From contig OX621245.1 in the NCBI GenBank assembly GCA_951640165.1, positions 23,738,330 to 23,802,329 on the forward strand: DNA of 64,000 nt. Direction: 5' to 3'. The DNA is from Pseudoips prasinana. Taxonomy: Eukaryota; Arthropoda; Insecta; Lepidoptera; Nolidae. The position numbers and the translations under genes are program-made. The notes below the pieces were generated by a model. It saw only the letters and a program-made list of their open reading frames with translations, did not search any database and had not been told where the DNA came from. The stretch's first letter is position 1. Each line of letters opens with the position of its first letter. Below, in pieces: positions 1-10,509 of this stretch.

Positions 1-1006
1 ACTGACCTTATGCACACGACATCATGCAACAACAACAACAACAACGCAACTAAAACTCTATATAACTTACGAGTTACGGAATTGAGTGACTGCGCGTATC
101 AAATGCCATATGCATAGAACTTATTTACATGACATACTTCGTAATATGTTTTAACAATGTTATTTGTTTTTTTTACTTTTATACATCATATCACACGATA
201 AGCTCTAAATTGGGGTATTTCATTTAGAACTTGTGTAGACTATCGTTGTAGAAGGTTTTACGTAATTAATGTACCTACGTTCCTTGAAATTAGATGTGTT
301 TTAAATTGTTCCCAAATCACGATGAACAAAAGATTTTAGAAATTAGTATAATAATTGTGCATTCACGTTAGCTAGGTAGTGATCGACATAATTTGTATAT
401 GCACCCTGTTCTACGAGCTATATTTCATTAATACGAGTAATTAATTTTATTAATTTTAATAATATGCTCCTGTACTGTATGATTTTACTATTGGTGTACA
501 ATAAAGAGTTAATATAATATATACAAGTTCAATTAATGAAATGAAATGTATCTATTTATTTAATTCATTTTTAATTTATTGGTTCAGCTGATCACTTGGT
601 TTAGGCTCCTCTGTGACTAATTTAAAGGACACTAATTACTTATTAAGACCTATTTAGAACACCATTTTTATATAAGCAACATTGTCAGAAAACGCTCAAT
701 ATTAGGAAGATGTTTCGCTTAAAGTAGGTTAGCACCGATGTTCGGCAAAAACTTGCTCAACAGTATGAATAATGTTCATTTTCCAAATCCGTTCACCAAA
801 TATTAAACTTTTTTGTACTCTTTGGAATTCAACGACAAAAACCGTAAAGTACTGTTTATTTCAATGTTTGCATTAAAATTCCGCTATTAGCAATAAGACC
901 GCCCACTACAATGCTCCGCGGTATCATTAGTTGTTCATTTTATTATTTTAATTACCTAAATGGTCATTAGGCCTCGAGTTAGTCTCGACATTTCAGTGTG
1001 ATTAGG
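1..1006. other. gene-free AT-rich stretch
   Basis: I see no coding potential or recognisable repeat here beyond a short (CAA)n run at about 27-44. Confidence 0.5.
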
Positions 1007-1008
1007 TA

Positions 1009-1143
1009 CAGACACCAGCACATCCAGCTACGCCAATCTGTCAAATTTCTTTTATAGATTTTTTGCTTTATCACATAAGCATAAGGTTCACTTTCAATTG
1101 AGGAAATTTGAGAGATTGAGGTAGCTTGATGTGCTGGCGTCTG
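1009..1143. mobile_element. MITE, CAGACG family (copy 1), TA target site
   Basis: A 135-bp palindromic element that begins CAGACACCAGCACATC and ends with the inverse, GATGTGCTGGCGTCTG. It is flanked by TA at 1007-1008 and 1144-1145. The arms pair over about 40 bp and the middle holds an asymmetric segment (TAAGCATAAGGTTCACTTTC). At least seven more copies lie in this window. There is no room for a transposase, so it must be mobilised in trans. A TA target fits Tc1/mariner-type or similar DNA transposons, but the superfamily is not established. Confidence 0.9.
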
Positions 1144-1145
1144 TA

Positions 1146-2253
1146 CCTACTTGCATACCCAATGGTATCCAGAAGGTTGAAACTCACTTCATTTTTTCAA
1201 GGAGCCCTTGTACTTTTGGCATGGCGCGGCGTTTGGTCCACACACCAATAAAAAGCAAGACTGGTCATTATTGCCTTCATAGGGAGAGGCGATGGTGTTT
1301 GTTGATGATAATTGAATTTTACACGGTTGTTGACAAGTTTTATTTTGCTTTTTTTTAAATATTATGCTCTAACATGGTGTTTCAGTTGATGTTCATCTAT
1401 TTTTTTCAAATAGTTTAAATAATATTTATCTACAGACAACAACTACATTAAAAATAGCCAAGTCAACACATGAGCTTGAATTACATCCCGAGTGAAGACA
1501 TAATTTGGCACCTATAATAGAACTCGCCTCTTGTGTCGGTAAAGTAAAGAACGATGAATTATTAAATATTGAAATCGGCTCTTATTTCATGTTTATGTTT
1601 TAGATGTGATATCATTTCTTTTTGTAAAGACATTATAATTAATTATCAGCATATTGCTATTATTAAACTTACTATAATTCCTATTTTTTTTTTTCATGGT
1701 TTTCCTTTTTTACTTTTTTTATACTAATTATCGATAATATTTAGTTTTCAAATGTTTTCCTTTTAATATGCATAATAGTCTGCCTTGGTTTCAAATATCA
1801 GGGTTATAGATCACCTAGAAGCAAGTTAGGTTTTTAATGAGTGAGGCAGTTAGTCATAAAAATTATGATTTTGAAACGTTAATATATCAAAAACCGTTTG
1901 AGCCCTATTAATAAAATGTAAAAATTTTTACAAGCAATGGCCATTTAACTAATGACCCAAATTTCATGTATATAGATTATATAATTTCCGAGTTGGGAAG
2001 GGTCAAAATATGCTCGAAATGGTAGGGTAATATTAGATACGGCGCGTTGCGAGTTCCTTTATTTGAACTTGGCTGGGCACACTGCCGCTGGACTACATAT
2101 CCATGATAAATTAAAAGTAATACAATATTTAGTGAAACAAATATTAAGTAGGTAATATAAAGTTATTTAATATAGAATAAAATAATAACTAAAAGCGAGG
2201 GACAAAAAAATATGTAATTAAAGATAAACTGTAATAAAGGATATAAATTTAGC
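1146..2253. other. gene-free AT-rich stretch
   Basis: No supported gene or repeat. The short open frame at 1131-1358 starts inside the MITE and has no protein-like features. Confidence 0.45.
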
Positions 2254-2636
2254 TGAAAGGCTAATATGGAGCTAACATTATAATCACTTACGGTCATCTA
2301 ATCGTGATCGTGTTGATATTGTGTGAAGTATACGCAAAAAATACAGACAAAATGCAACGTACACCCAAATCTACCCAGCAAGGGAAGTGCTCTTCATATC
2401 CCGATCTATCTATACAACCATCGGAAGATGCAGATTTAATTCGAAACGTCAACATTAGAAAACGCAAGGACTCGGAGAAGCTGGAATTTCTGGAACTGAA
2501 GGTATCTCTTATGGAAAGTTTCAAAGAAATGATGAACTCTGAGTTTGCTGAGATAAAAGAACAAAACAGTAAGATTTTTACATCGAATAATGATATTTTG
2601 CAATTCCTACGGGGTTAGCTCCATATTAGCTTTTCA
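2254..2636 (+). mobile_element. TIR-bounded unit enclosing a short ORF
   Basis: A 22-bp sequence at 2255-2276 (GAAAGGCTAATATGGAGCTA and two more bases) recurs inverted at 2614-2635 with one mismatch. The two copies bound about 380 bp that is almost entirely filled by one open frame. I see no clear target-site duplication. It could be a small DNA element that captured coding sequence, or a fragment of a larger element. The inverted ends are seen directly; the class is unknown. Confidence 0.55.
2304..2618 (+). CDS. short ORF, coiled-coil-like, ORF1-like (tentative)
   Basis: A 104-residue open frame lying between the inverted ends at 2255 and 2635. An internal Met near residue 17 (MQRTPKS...) is the more likely start. 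It is followed by a Ser/Pro-rich stretch with SSYPDLS, a basic patch (RKRK) and a heptad-like, Glu/Lys-rich C-terminal half that could form a coiled coil. This order resembles the N-terminal part of small ORF1-like proteins found in lepidopteran LINEs and related elements. That likeness is from memory and tentative. The frame stops exactly where the right inverted repeat begins, so the protein looks truncated. It has no catalytic motif. Confidence 0.35.
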   Translation: MIVLILCEVYAKNTDKMQRTPKSTQQGKCSSYPDLSIQPSEDADLIRNVNIRKRKDSEKLEFLELKVSLMESFKEMMNSEFAEIKEQNSKIFTSNNDILQFLRG

Positions 2637-4050
2637 TTCATTGATTAACGTTTGCAAAATACCCTTATTCAAACAAATAAACAATTTGTAACAATAAGTT
2701 AAAATAATCAAAAGGTTAATTTAATTACTTTTCAGGATTTGTTTCAGAATTATCCTTCGTCATTAAAATATCCAGATTACATACAAATATTTTCATCCGC
2801 ACATTATAAAAGATCTTTAGTCAACTCAAATCACAGAACAAAACAAACTACATACGAATATACAACAAACATGTGACGTCTTAACAAATGATGTTGCCTG
2901 CGGCAGTATTTTTCAGCGTGGAACCACAAAAGCAAATAGTCGACTAAAGTAAAGTTGTCGAACAATCTCCCTTTTTACCCCACAAGTACATTTGCATGGA
3001 TCTGTTTTAGCGACCGGAAGCAATCGGGTGTGAGGATACAAGGCTACGAGTGTGAGGAATCCGGATCAATCCGTCTAAAAAATATTAATATTACTGTTAT
3101 TTTTCACGTTTAAACTTTCTCCTCCTAAGACTATTAAATCTAAAATAAATATTTTATCAATCAACCGATGGAGCAAATATTGTGTTCGCCTGCTAAATAA
3201 TTTCATAATGTGGACCAAATCTTGTGTATAAGCCCGCTTGGGTTTGCTTCGCCGGGCCATCTCAACTAAACCGTGATATAACCGGTAGTAGAGACACCCG
3301 CTGAGTTTGTTTCGCTGAGTCTTCTCAGTTGGCCGCATTGGAGTGGTAGCATCAAAGCGCGACCGTCGCTATAAACACAAGCTACGCCAACATAATTACA
3401 TTAATTCTTACTTTAATATAGACGAACAATACAGAATAGTAAAATATATTTGAAACTATAAATTTCGATAATTTAACCTATAAACAATTTACTAGACAAT
3501 AACTTAATTAAACTACTTAAGTAATTAAATCATTCATCTGGAGTTGGCTTTTGTCCAACTACAAGCCACACATCCAAATATCTATATGTACCTGGTAATT
3601 AAATACATTAAGTACTTAACAATACATGTACTAACAATTATGTTCCCACTTTTTCTTTATTTTATTAAAATCTGATTTATATCTCTCATATTGATAATTC
3701 CTTTGCAATCCTCGATCAATACAACATCATATAAATAAAAAAAATATATGATGAGTTGCGTCATTCGCTTATTTCATTCTGTGCGTTATTTACTATTGTG
3801 GTGTAACAGAACGAGAACGTAGTGCAGTGTTTTAAGTAATTAACAGGCCGTTATCATTTCAAACAGTTCATTCTTTGCAAGTTACTAGTGCATCTGTGCT
3901 GTATGTTCTCGGGACATTTGGGAGCCATTATAAATGCGCTCGTTTTCCCGAATGAATGGGTTGGTTGTATCTCTTATGCAATAAGAAGAATGCTACTACC
4001 CGCAACTTTGACCGCGTAGACTTTAGATTTGGGTCCAGAGATAAATACAA
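2637..4050. other. gene-free stretch
   Basis: Mostly unique AT-rich sequence. The minus-strand frame at 3075-3338 has an Arg/Lys-rich start and a low-complexity AT-rich end and matches nothing I recognise. It sits in a slightly GC-richer patch (3220-3380) that may be an unrecognised repeat. Confidence 0.4.
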
Positions 4051-4054
4051 CGTA

Positions 4055-4275
4055 AGTGTGGTGACGGCATAGAATATCCTTCCTCATCACACTATCTCTT
4101 CCCGTTGGGGGCGTTGTTGACAAAGGAAATACCTACCAGAGAACGGGCAGTAGCGTTTTTCTGTGAACTATGACCATCAAACTGCGATCGCCAACCCGTC
4201 TGCCAAACGTCGCGATTATTTGGGGAGGCTTTTGTCCAGCTGTGGACGTACTTTAGATGACAATGATGATGATGT
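4055..4275 (+). repeat. SINE-B copy (RTE-tailed)
   Basis: Begins with the family head GTGGTGACGGCATAGAATAT, runs through GCGATCGCCAACCCGTCTGC and ends in the 3' block GGAGGCTTTTGTCCAGCTGT plus GATGATGATG. The last block matches the 3' end of the RTE LINE at 61846-63552, which suggests mobilisation by RTE. Other copies lie near 9240, 10429, 16243, 22050, 28540, 45720 and 57186. Confidence 0.75.
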
Positions 4276-4659
4276 GTGTAGTAAATACAAACCAGCAATA
4301 TGCGATTGCGACTCGAACATGAAGAGTTCCGTATTATAGGCGATTGCCAGTCGTATAGCAAAAATATGGAAATTTTGCACTGCTTGTATTGGATCCCCTT
4401 TAATTTATTTGTTATAGCGGCATATCCACTAGGTCAAGATTCCAACTGGCAAGCTGTAAGGGTTCATTCAATACAGCGCATTAATAGATAGTCGGACAGA
4501 TAGATAGTGGAGGGACAGGCTGGTTGCCGTGGTTGGTAGAAACTTACATATCAGGCCGCTGGTCGTGGGTTCGATGGTCTTACCACAAGGCCCTCTGGAT
4601 TCATTTACCTAAATGAATATAATATAGGACTATATGTACATACATACATAATAATAATT

Positions 4660-4940
4660 ATAATATATAACCCTGAGACATTATTCACACTCGGCCATCT
4701 GATCCCAAACGAAGCAGAGTATATACCTACTATGGAAACCAGATAACTGATTGGTATATATAGTACATATACTACTTTTCTTTTGTAAAAACATATTTAT
4801 ATAAATAATTACACCTAGGCTCAGGACAAACTGACATGTTCATGCCAATATCTGTTCTGGGTGGGAATCGAACCCACGATCTGCGGCGTGAAAGGCGAGT
4901 ATCTACCAACCACACCCGCCGGCCCATCATATAATATATC
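4660..4940 (-). repeat. SINE-A copy (tRNA-headed)
   Basis: On the minus strand this reads as a tRNA-like head with a B box (GGTTCGATTCCCACC) and an anticodon-loop-like CTTTCAC, which resembles a tRNA-Glu loop. The body contains AGTTATCTGGTTTCCATAG, CTCTGCTTNGTTTGGGATCA and GATGGCCG. A second, plus-strand head fragment (GGTCGTGGGTTCGATGG) sits just upstream at about 4540-4580. It is not a tRNA gene: the acceptor stem does not close and many copies share the non-tRNA body. Confidence 0.8.
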
Positions 4941-5314
4941 CTTTTGTTTGTAATACTTCTTAACTCAAAATATAACAATATATTAACTTAAATATTCTTA
5001 CAATTGAAATGTAGGTAAGTAAAAATTTTCTTAGCAACTGGATAATTGCCTTATCTCTCAACTGTCTCACAGTACTTCTCCTTACGCTGCCTGTGGAAAA
5101 CTTCAATTGACTTTTGTACAGGTCGGGGAAGTGTAATTGGGTTTCATGTTTGAAAAATTCTTAGCTCAAGCCGGAGATTGCGATTCTGCGCCGCAAAGGC
5201 AATAGGCTTACCTAGTAGAATTTCAAATCAATTTTTTTAACGCCCATAAAAGATTTGTTACTGGAGACTATTTATGGAAACAAACTTATGTCCCACACGT
5301 TTTCGTACTTCACA

Positions 5315-5450
5315 TGTGAGGCAGCATTTAAGACAGTCGACTCACCACTTTTTGTCCCGGGTTCGATTCCCGCACAGTATAAATATTTGTGTAACCCATA
5401 GTAAGCGTTTATGAGTCTCGGTGTATTTTGGGTATCGTATCACTTTATAG
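5315..5450 (+). repeat. SINE head fragment
   Basis: Contains a B-box-like GGGTTCGATTCCCGC followed by AAATATTTGTGTAACCC and GAGTCTCGGTGTA, the order seen at the 5' end of the tRNA-headed SINEs in this window. The body is lost. Confidence 0.5.
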
Positions 5451-5469
5451 TTAGTTATAATAATATATA

Positions 5470-5715
5470 TAATATTTTCTGGGACATTATTAACACGCGG
5501 CCATCTGATCCCAAACTAAGCAGAGTGTATGGAAATGACTGATATACTACATACATTATACAACCTTTCTTTTGTAAATGCATACTTATATAGATAATTA
5601 CACTGGGCTCAAGACAAACAGATATGTTCAATCCCACAAATATCTGTCCTGGGTGGAAATGGATCCCACCATCAGCGGCGTAAAAGGCAAGCATTTATCA
5701 ACCATGCCAACCGGC
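5470..5715 (-). repeat. SINE-A copy (tRNA-headed)
   Basis: Same family as the copy at 4660. Plus-strand landmarks are CTGGGACATTATTAACACGC, GGCCATCTGATCCCAAACTA and TGTCCTGGGTGGAAATGG. Its B box is degraded compared with the 4660 copy. Confidence 0.78.
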
Positions 5716-5828
5716 TCGTCGCTTTAGAGAAATCACGTAATTACACGATTAATATATAATTTATAAAGATATCAGATTTGTTAGTTAAGTTGCGGTCGAT
5801 AGTTTTCCAATAAAATGTTAACTTTTAA

Positions 5829-5962
5829 CACCCTTATTTAAAAACGAAGTCTAAAGTTAAACTGCAGTTGAACTATGGATCAAGCAATCTCATTGGATGT
5901 TTTTCGACTAAACCAAGGATCAACCGCAGTTTAACTTTAGACTTTGTTTTTAAATAATGGTG
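5829..5962. mobile_element. palindromic MITE
   Basis: About 134 bp built as two imperfect inverted arms of roughly 44-48 bp around a short spacer. CACCCTTATTTAAAAACGAA on the left faces TTTTTAAATAATGGTG on the right, and GTCTAAAGTTAAACTGC pairs with its inverse. It has no coding sequence. A whole-length palindrome of this size is typical of foldback or MITE elements. I could not fix a TSD or superfamily. Confidence 0.7.
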
Positions 5963-6120
5963 AAGTGTATTATTACCTAAAATGACTTAACAGCCAGATG
6001 GAAATGGAGAATAGAAATGGATTACTTAATAGTTTGGCCAATGCTTACTGTTTGTTTTGAGTCGGTGTTGTTCAGACCGCCTGCGTCAAGTTCGTTCAAG
6101 TGACGGCTTAACGTCAATTT

Positions 6121-6168
6121 AATTAATGTTAGTTTCTATTAAGCTTCTAATAGAAGCTAACATTAATT
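6121..6168. repeat. inverted repeat, 21-bp arms
   Basis: Arms AATTAATGTTAGTTTCTATT(A) and its inverse pair at 20 of 21 positions around a six-base loop (AGCTTC). It lies about 100 bp from the R1-clade insertion. Its function is unknown. Confidence 0.75.
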
Positions 6169-6263
6169 CGTGCAAGTTACTACACCTTCTGTTTAGCCTT
6201 TTACTGATTTTTATGGGGGCTGTCTAACCTATAGTAAGCTACCATTACTATTTGACTGCCATC

Positions 6264-6276
6264 AGCCCATAGGGAG
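6264..6276. repeat. TSD, left copy, of the R1-clade insertion
   Basis: AGCCCATAGGGAG, repeated exactly at 8611-8623 on the other side of the LINE. Confidence 0.92.
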
Positions 6277-8610
6277 ATTTTTTTTTTTTTTTGATTAGGC
6301 AGGAGGAATTCCTACGCATGCCACCCGCAAAAAGTGTCTGTGGGTGGGTATGTCGGACTCGCACCGACTAAACCTAACCTGCCGTGGACTTCTTCTGGCG
6401 CCTGATAGGGGGAGCCCCGGGAACGCGGGTATGCTGCTCCGGTGCCCCCCTTTTTGCGCCGTGTCCCAGATGGTCGGGACACGCACCCGGGGAGGACTGT
6501 GGGTTGCCCTCCCCATTTGCCGACTCCTGCCAGTACGGCACAGCGACTGCGCCACAAACAGTTCGCTGTCTTCTCGGGGCTGCTTGCACGTGGCGGCAGT
6601 TGAGGACACTTCTCATACTGCCACCGCAGCCCCGAGGGGAGTTGGGCTAACGGCTGCCGCCGCCACCCCGACGCCTCCTCCGCCTACGAGCGGGATCGGC
6701 TCGTTCCCGATCCCGTTCGGCGGCCTCCTTCTGCAGCAAAACTGCCTCACAGAAGGAGACCACGGCATTCCATTTGGTGGAGTCACCAGCCAGCATCACA
6801 TACACGACTGCTGGCGGCGAAAGATCCCGTCCGATCTCAGCGACCAGGACTCGTCTCTCGGCCTCCCAGGCCGGGCACTCCTCCAGCGTATGCTGGGCAG
6901 AGTCCAGGTCGCTCCCGCAATGGTGACAATGTGTCGTCGCTTCTCGGCCGATCCGGCACAGATACTCACCGAAACACCCATGTCCGGTGAGTATCTGTGT
7001 CAGTCTGTAGGTGACGCAACCGCCCTTCCTTCCCACCCAGGCCTCGAGGTGAGGCAGGATAGCACCGACGGCACGTTGGCGCGCGTTCAGGCGCAACTCC
7101 AGTCGTGCGCGCCACTGTGTTAGTACGCGCCGGTGTGCATCCCGCCTATAGGCAATGAGTGTCTGCTCTGGCGCCTCACCGCTCTCCCGGCGGACGCGGA
7201 TCTCGGTGTAAACCATCGCGTCGACTGCCGCCAGGAGATCAAACAGCGGGAAGCGTGCCAGGAGTGTCGCCGCCTCAAAGGATACCGTCCGGTATCCTCG
7301 TGCGATCCGTACGGCCACCACACGCTGCAGGCTATTCAAAATAGCCCTGCAGCGGGAGGCGCCCGTCAGGCGTTCAGACCAGACGGGTGCCCCATAAAGG
7401 CCTGGATCGCACGACACCTCCGTAGAGGCGGCGAACTTCTTCCCTGGGACCCCCGAGGTTCAGCAAAAGCCGGTGTAACGCACCGGTTACCCGGCGCACT
7501 CGGGGGGCCAGACGCTCGAAATGCTCCTCGAAGCCCCATCGGCTGTCTAGGGTGAGGCCCAGGTACTTCATGTACCGCCCCACCCTGACCTCTGCGTCAC
7601 CTACATGCATCGACATACTGGGTGGTTCCTGCCTACGGCGTAAGCCGTGGAACCATAGCGCCTCGGTCTTGTGAGGCGCTACCCGAAGGCCCAGTCTCAA
7701 AATGGCCGCGACGACACACGCAACTCCGAGTTCGGCGAGCCGTACCGCCCGCTGGAAGCATACCTCCCGGCTATGACGAGCGTGTCGTCCGCATAGCAGA
7801 CGACGCTCACCCCGGGAGGGAGGCTTATCCGCAGGACCGCATCGTACGCGAGGCTCCATAGCAGAGGTCCCAACACGGACCCTGGATCTCTCTCTGGATC
7901 TCAATCCCGTTCCGACCGACGAATTTCATCGTCCTGTCGCGCAAATATGCCCCGACTATACCACGGAGATAGGGAGGCACGTTATGATGGACCAGTGCCT
8001 CCCGTATCGCCCGCCAGGGGACGGAGTTGAAGGCGTTGACGATGTCTAAGCTCACCGCTAACGCTACCACCCCCCCCCCCCCGCCCGAACGGCGGGCTCC
8101 GACAGGGCGCGAACTCGAACGTCCCTGCCGGAAACCGAACTGGTTGTCCGATAAGTCGGGGCCAACGCGCAACAGATGCTCGCTGAGACGGGCGGCTATC
8201 ACACGCTCAAAGAGCTTACCCGCCTCGTCCAGCAAGCAAATTGGTCGGAACGCCGAGGGAGAATCGGCGGTCCTGCCCGGCTTGTGCAATAGCACCAGCG
8301 TTGCCTCTTTCCAGCAGGTGGGGAACACGGCACTACGGAGGCAGCTGGTGAACAGTTGCCTCATCCGGTCCCCCAGGACTGTCAGGGCGCAAACCCACGC
8401 CCTACCCGGTATCCCATCCGGGCCAGGGGCGGTATTTCGGGCCGCAAGTCGCCGTACTGCTCGGTCCAACTCCCCCTCCGTCACCTCCAACTGGTCGTCC
8501 CCATCATGGTACGACGGTGACGGAGGGTCCGAGGGACTGTCCTGGACCCTAGGGAAGAGGGTGTCCACCACCCTCCTCAAGAAATGCGGGTCCAGGGTAC
8601 TCGTCAACGG
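6277..8610 (-). mobile_element. R1-clade non-LTR retrotransposon, 5'-truncated
   Basis: A 2.3-kb minus-strand LINE. Its 3' end is the oligo-T run beginning at 6277 (an A tail on the element strand), preceded by a GC-rich 3' UTR. The 5' end is cut inside ORF2 just upstream of the reverse transcriptase core. A perfect 13-bp TSD (6264-6276 and 8611-8623) proves the boundaries. The element is far more GC-rich than its surroundings. A second copy of the same 3' UTR lies on the plus strand at 30404-30567. R1-clade assignment rests on the RT motifs and the C-terminal CCHC finger. The insertion site here is not rDNA. Confidence 0.92.
6647..8607 (-). pseudogene. R1-clade ORF2: RT and C-terminal CCHC finger, frame-broken
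   Basis: Three minus-strand frames together cover the RT core and C-terminus. 7825-8607 holds the RT fingers and first part of the palm, with NTAPGPDGIP, GFRQGRSS and the Asp-bearing SLDIVNAFNSVPW. The YADD catalytic box is encoded at about 7784-7795, but in a third frame, so at least two frame changes lie between about 7690 and 7900. 7374-7904 continues with APHKTEALWF and YLGLTLD. 6647-7417 carries the C-terminal domain, with GHGCFGEYL and a zinc finger C164-X2-C167-X8-H176-X4-C181. A further frame change falls near 7375-7440. A 13-base C run (8070-8082) encodes oligo-Gly ahead of the first catalytic Asp and may be slippage. The product would not be functional. Confidence 0.88.
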
Positions 8611-8623
8611 AGCCCATAGGGAG
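8611..8623. repeat. TSD, right copy, of the R1-clade insertion
   Basis: An exact match to 6264-6276, abutting the truncated 5' end of the LINE. Confidence 0.92.
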
Positions 8624-8732
8624 CCTGTATCTTAGACTTCAAGTGACAGATTCTATTAGTCTTCTGACAACTTGTGATAATTCACAATGAGGACCGATGG
8701 CTTTAAGGGAAAGGGATGAAGTAAAAAACAAT

Positions 8733-9085
8733 ATCTTGGGACCACTAACACGCTGCTATTTGATCCCAAACTAGGCAGAGCCTGAACTATAATAATAATA
8801 ATATCTGGGGACAATGTCACACAGATCATCCTAGCCCCAAAGTAAGCAAAGCTTATACTATGGGTACCAGGCGATGATATACATACTTATATAGATAGAT
8901 ACATAGAAAACATCCATGACTCAGAAACAAATATTTGTGCTCATCACACAAATATTTGCACTACCGGGATTCGAACCCAGGACCACCAGCTTCGTAGGCA
9001 GGAGCACTACCAACTAGGCTACGGTGACCGTAGACCAATCGGCAACCAGAGAACTGATAAAGATCATTATATATTTCTAAATACA
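8733..9085 (-). repeat. old SINE-A relic split by SINE-C
   Basis: The sequence at 8735-8800 (TTTGATCCCAAACTAGGCAG) and at about 9037-9085 (CGGCAACCAGAGAACTGATA) are parts of one SINE-A-like unit in the minus orientation. The younger SINE-C copy lies between them. The order of events is inferred from the nesting. Confidence 0.55.
8806..9036 (-). repeat. SINE-C copy, tRNA-Arg-like head
   Basis: The minus strand begins GGTCACCGTAGCCTAGTTGG with an A box (TAGCCTAGTTGG). An anticodon stem-loop follows whose loop CTACGAA would give anticodon ACG (Arg), then the B box GGGTTCGAATCCC. The body contains AAATATTTGTGTGATGAGCA and TTTGGGGCTAGGATGATCTG. The near-identical plus-strand copy at 23868-24130 confirms the family. 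Confidence 0.85.
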
Positions 9086-9092
9086 TATACTA

Positions 9093-9128
9093 TAAATTTT
9101 CGGTAATATGTATATTACCGAAAATTTA
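9093..9128. repeat. perfect hairpin, 17-bp arms
   Basis: TAAATTTTCGGTAATAT and its exact inverse flank two bases (GT). Small AT-rich palindrome of unknown role. Confidence 0.8.
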
Positions 9129-9239
9129 CATTCAGACATAGAACAAATTATCGTGCCAATTATAACGTCAGTCTGATTAGACAATAGCCGTCAAGCCGTT
9201 ACTTGATCTTGACTTGAACAGCGTCTCTCTGTGTACTAG

Positions 9240-9420
9240 TACCATCATACTGCGATCGCCAACCCGTCTGCCAAGCGTGGCGATTGTGGCACGTCCCTCC
9301 AAATGATGGACGCAACTCTATTGTGGAAATAGAGTTGTGTCCTGAGTTGTGTGAGCAATGGCCTTTTACGGAGGCCTTTGTCCAGCAGTGGACGTCATTC
9401 AGCTGACATGATGACAGACT
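9240..9420 (+). repeat. SINE-B copy (RTE-tailed)
   Basis: Contains CATACTGCGATCGCCAACCC, GTCTGCCAAGCGTGGCGATT and the tail GGAGGCCTTTGTCCAGCAGT followed by GCTGACATGATGA. The middle has a local inverted repeat (AACTCTATTGTGGAAATAGA). Confidence 0.7.
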
Positions 9421-9473
9421 ACCAGCGTGCCTTAGTGTTTAGCCTCGCCAATCGTTTCGTTACCGTTGTGTCA

Positions 9474-9635
9474 TCATCATCATCATCATATCAGCCGAAA
9501 GACGTCCACTGCTGGACAAAGGCCTCCCCAAAGATCTCCACAATTGCCGGTCTTGCGCTATCCGCATCCAGCGATTTCCAGCGACCCGCACAAGATCATC
9601 GGTCCATCTTGTTTGCTCGTCACGAAATACGCAAT
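9474..9635 (-). mobile_element. RTE LINE 3' end, severely 5'-truncated
   Basis: Plus strand begins with a (CAT)n tail, then ATCAGCCGAAAGACGTCCAC and TGCTGGACAAAGGCCTCC, and continues to CACAAGATCATCGGTCCATC. It is collinear with the 3' end of the RTE copy at 61846-63552. Confidence 0.85.
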
Positions 9636-9671
9636 AGAGAACAACTAGATATGGGCGTATTAATTACTTAA

Positions 9672-9925
9672 ATGGCCTGTGGCTGCATGGGCAGTGGTTA
9701 CCCTAGTGTCAAAGTTGTTCAAACCGGCCAGTAGACCTCTGACATGGCTTAACGCCTGTTGCCTAATGGCTACAAATGGGACCAACAGCTTAACGTGCCC
9801 TGCGAAGCACGGAATGGCAAAGAAATTGGACTACTTTTGGCGGTCACCAATCTATGGACTGACCGCGAGCTAAGTTGCTTAACCTCGCCTTACGGACCGG
9901 TGAGAGCATCTGGCTCTGTGTAACA
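9672..9925. repeat. dispersed repeat D, copy 1
   Basis: Shares long blocks with 22905-23115, including GGGCAGTGGT, GTTGTTCAA, CAGCTTAACGTGC, AGTTGCTTAACCTCGCC and GGTGAGAGCATCTG. Its class is unknown and I see no coding potential. Confidence 0.7.
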
Positions 9926-10428
9926 ACATCAAACTATCTCACAGATTGGCAACCATCATTTGTGACCGCGCCTCGATATTATTCTACAGGTATATTTTAT
10001 ACATTAATTACTTTTTCATGTATTCACTAATTATCATTGTTCTGGAAAATTGTACGAGTATCGGCAACGTACAACTTTTAGCAATTTCGCTTTGATTTAT
10101 GATATTATGAAGTAAAATGTGCAAAATGCGTGTTTTACGTATCTGCTCGTACGTCTGATCCCAGTTAATTAAATTAATTGAGAAATTATTTTAATTAGCC
10201 CCTGATTGTATTTAATTACTTTTGTTTCAAGTTTAATGTAATATTATTGCCACTTTGGCAATCATAATTATATCCGTTCGAGTTATTGTATACGTTGCTT
10301 TTAGCATTACGTAAATTGGAACGCGAACACGTACAAGGTACACTAAGAAGGTGTATCAGCGTCTATAACGTTAATAATTGTGTAGTATCTATCATAAGTA
10401 AACTAATAGTAAAAAAGTAATTTTCCGT

Positions 10429-10506
10429 GTGGTGACGGCATAGAATATCAACAACCCATGTCATCTCGAGGGGGGCATAAAAATCGACCGAGGGAATACC
10501 TAGGAC
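10429..10506 (+). repeat. SINE-B head fragment
   Basis: GTGTGGTGACGGCATAGAAT through CCGAGGGAATACCT, the 5' part of the SINE-B family. The rest is missing. Confidence 0.65.
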
Positions 10507-10509
10507 TAG

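Noticed and set aside
3075..3338. 87-codon minus-strand ORF with a basic start
   Set aside because: The first half is a GC-richer patch and the second half low-complexity AT DNA; no recognisable family.
6344..7123. 259-codon plus-strand open frame
   Set aside because: It lies antisense to the R1-clade ORF2 in GC-rich DNA, has no family-like sequence, and is a shadow of the minus-strand frames.
8027..8635. 202-codon plus-strand open frame
   Set aside because: Antisense shadow of the R1-clade reverse transcriptase; Arg/Pro/Ser-rich composition follows from the GC content.
9466..9648. His-rich peptide MCHHHHHHIS as a metal-binding protein
   Set aside because: The His run is the translated (CAT)n tail of an RTE copy.
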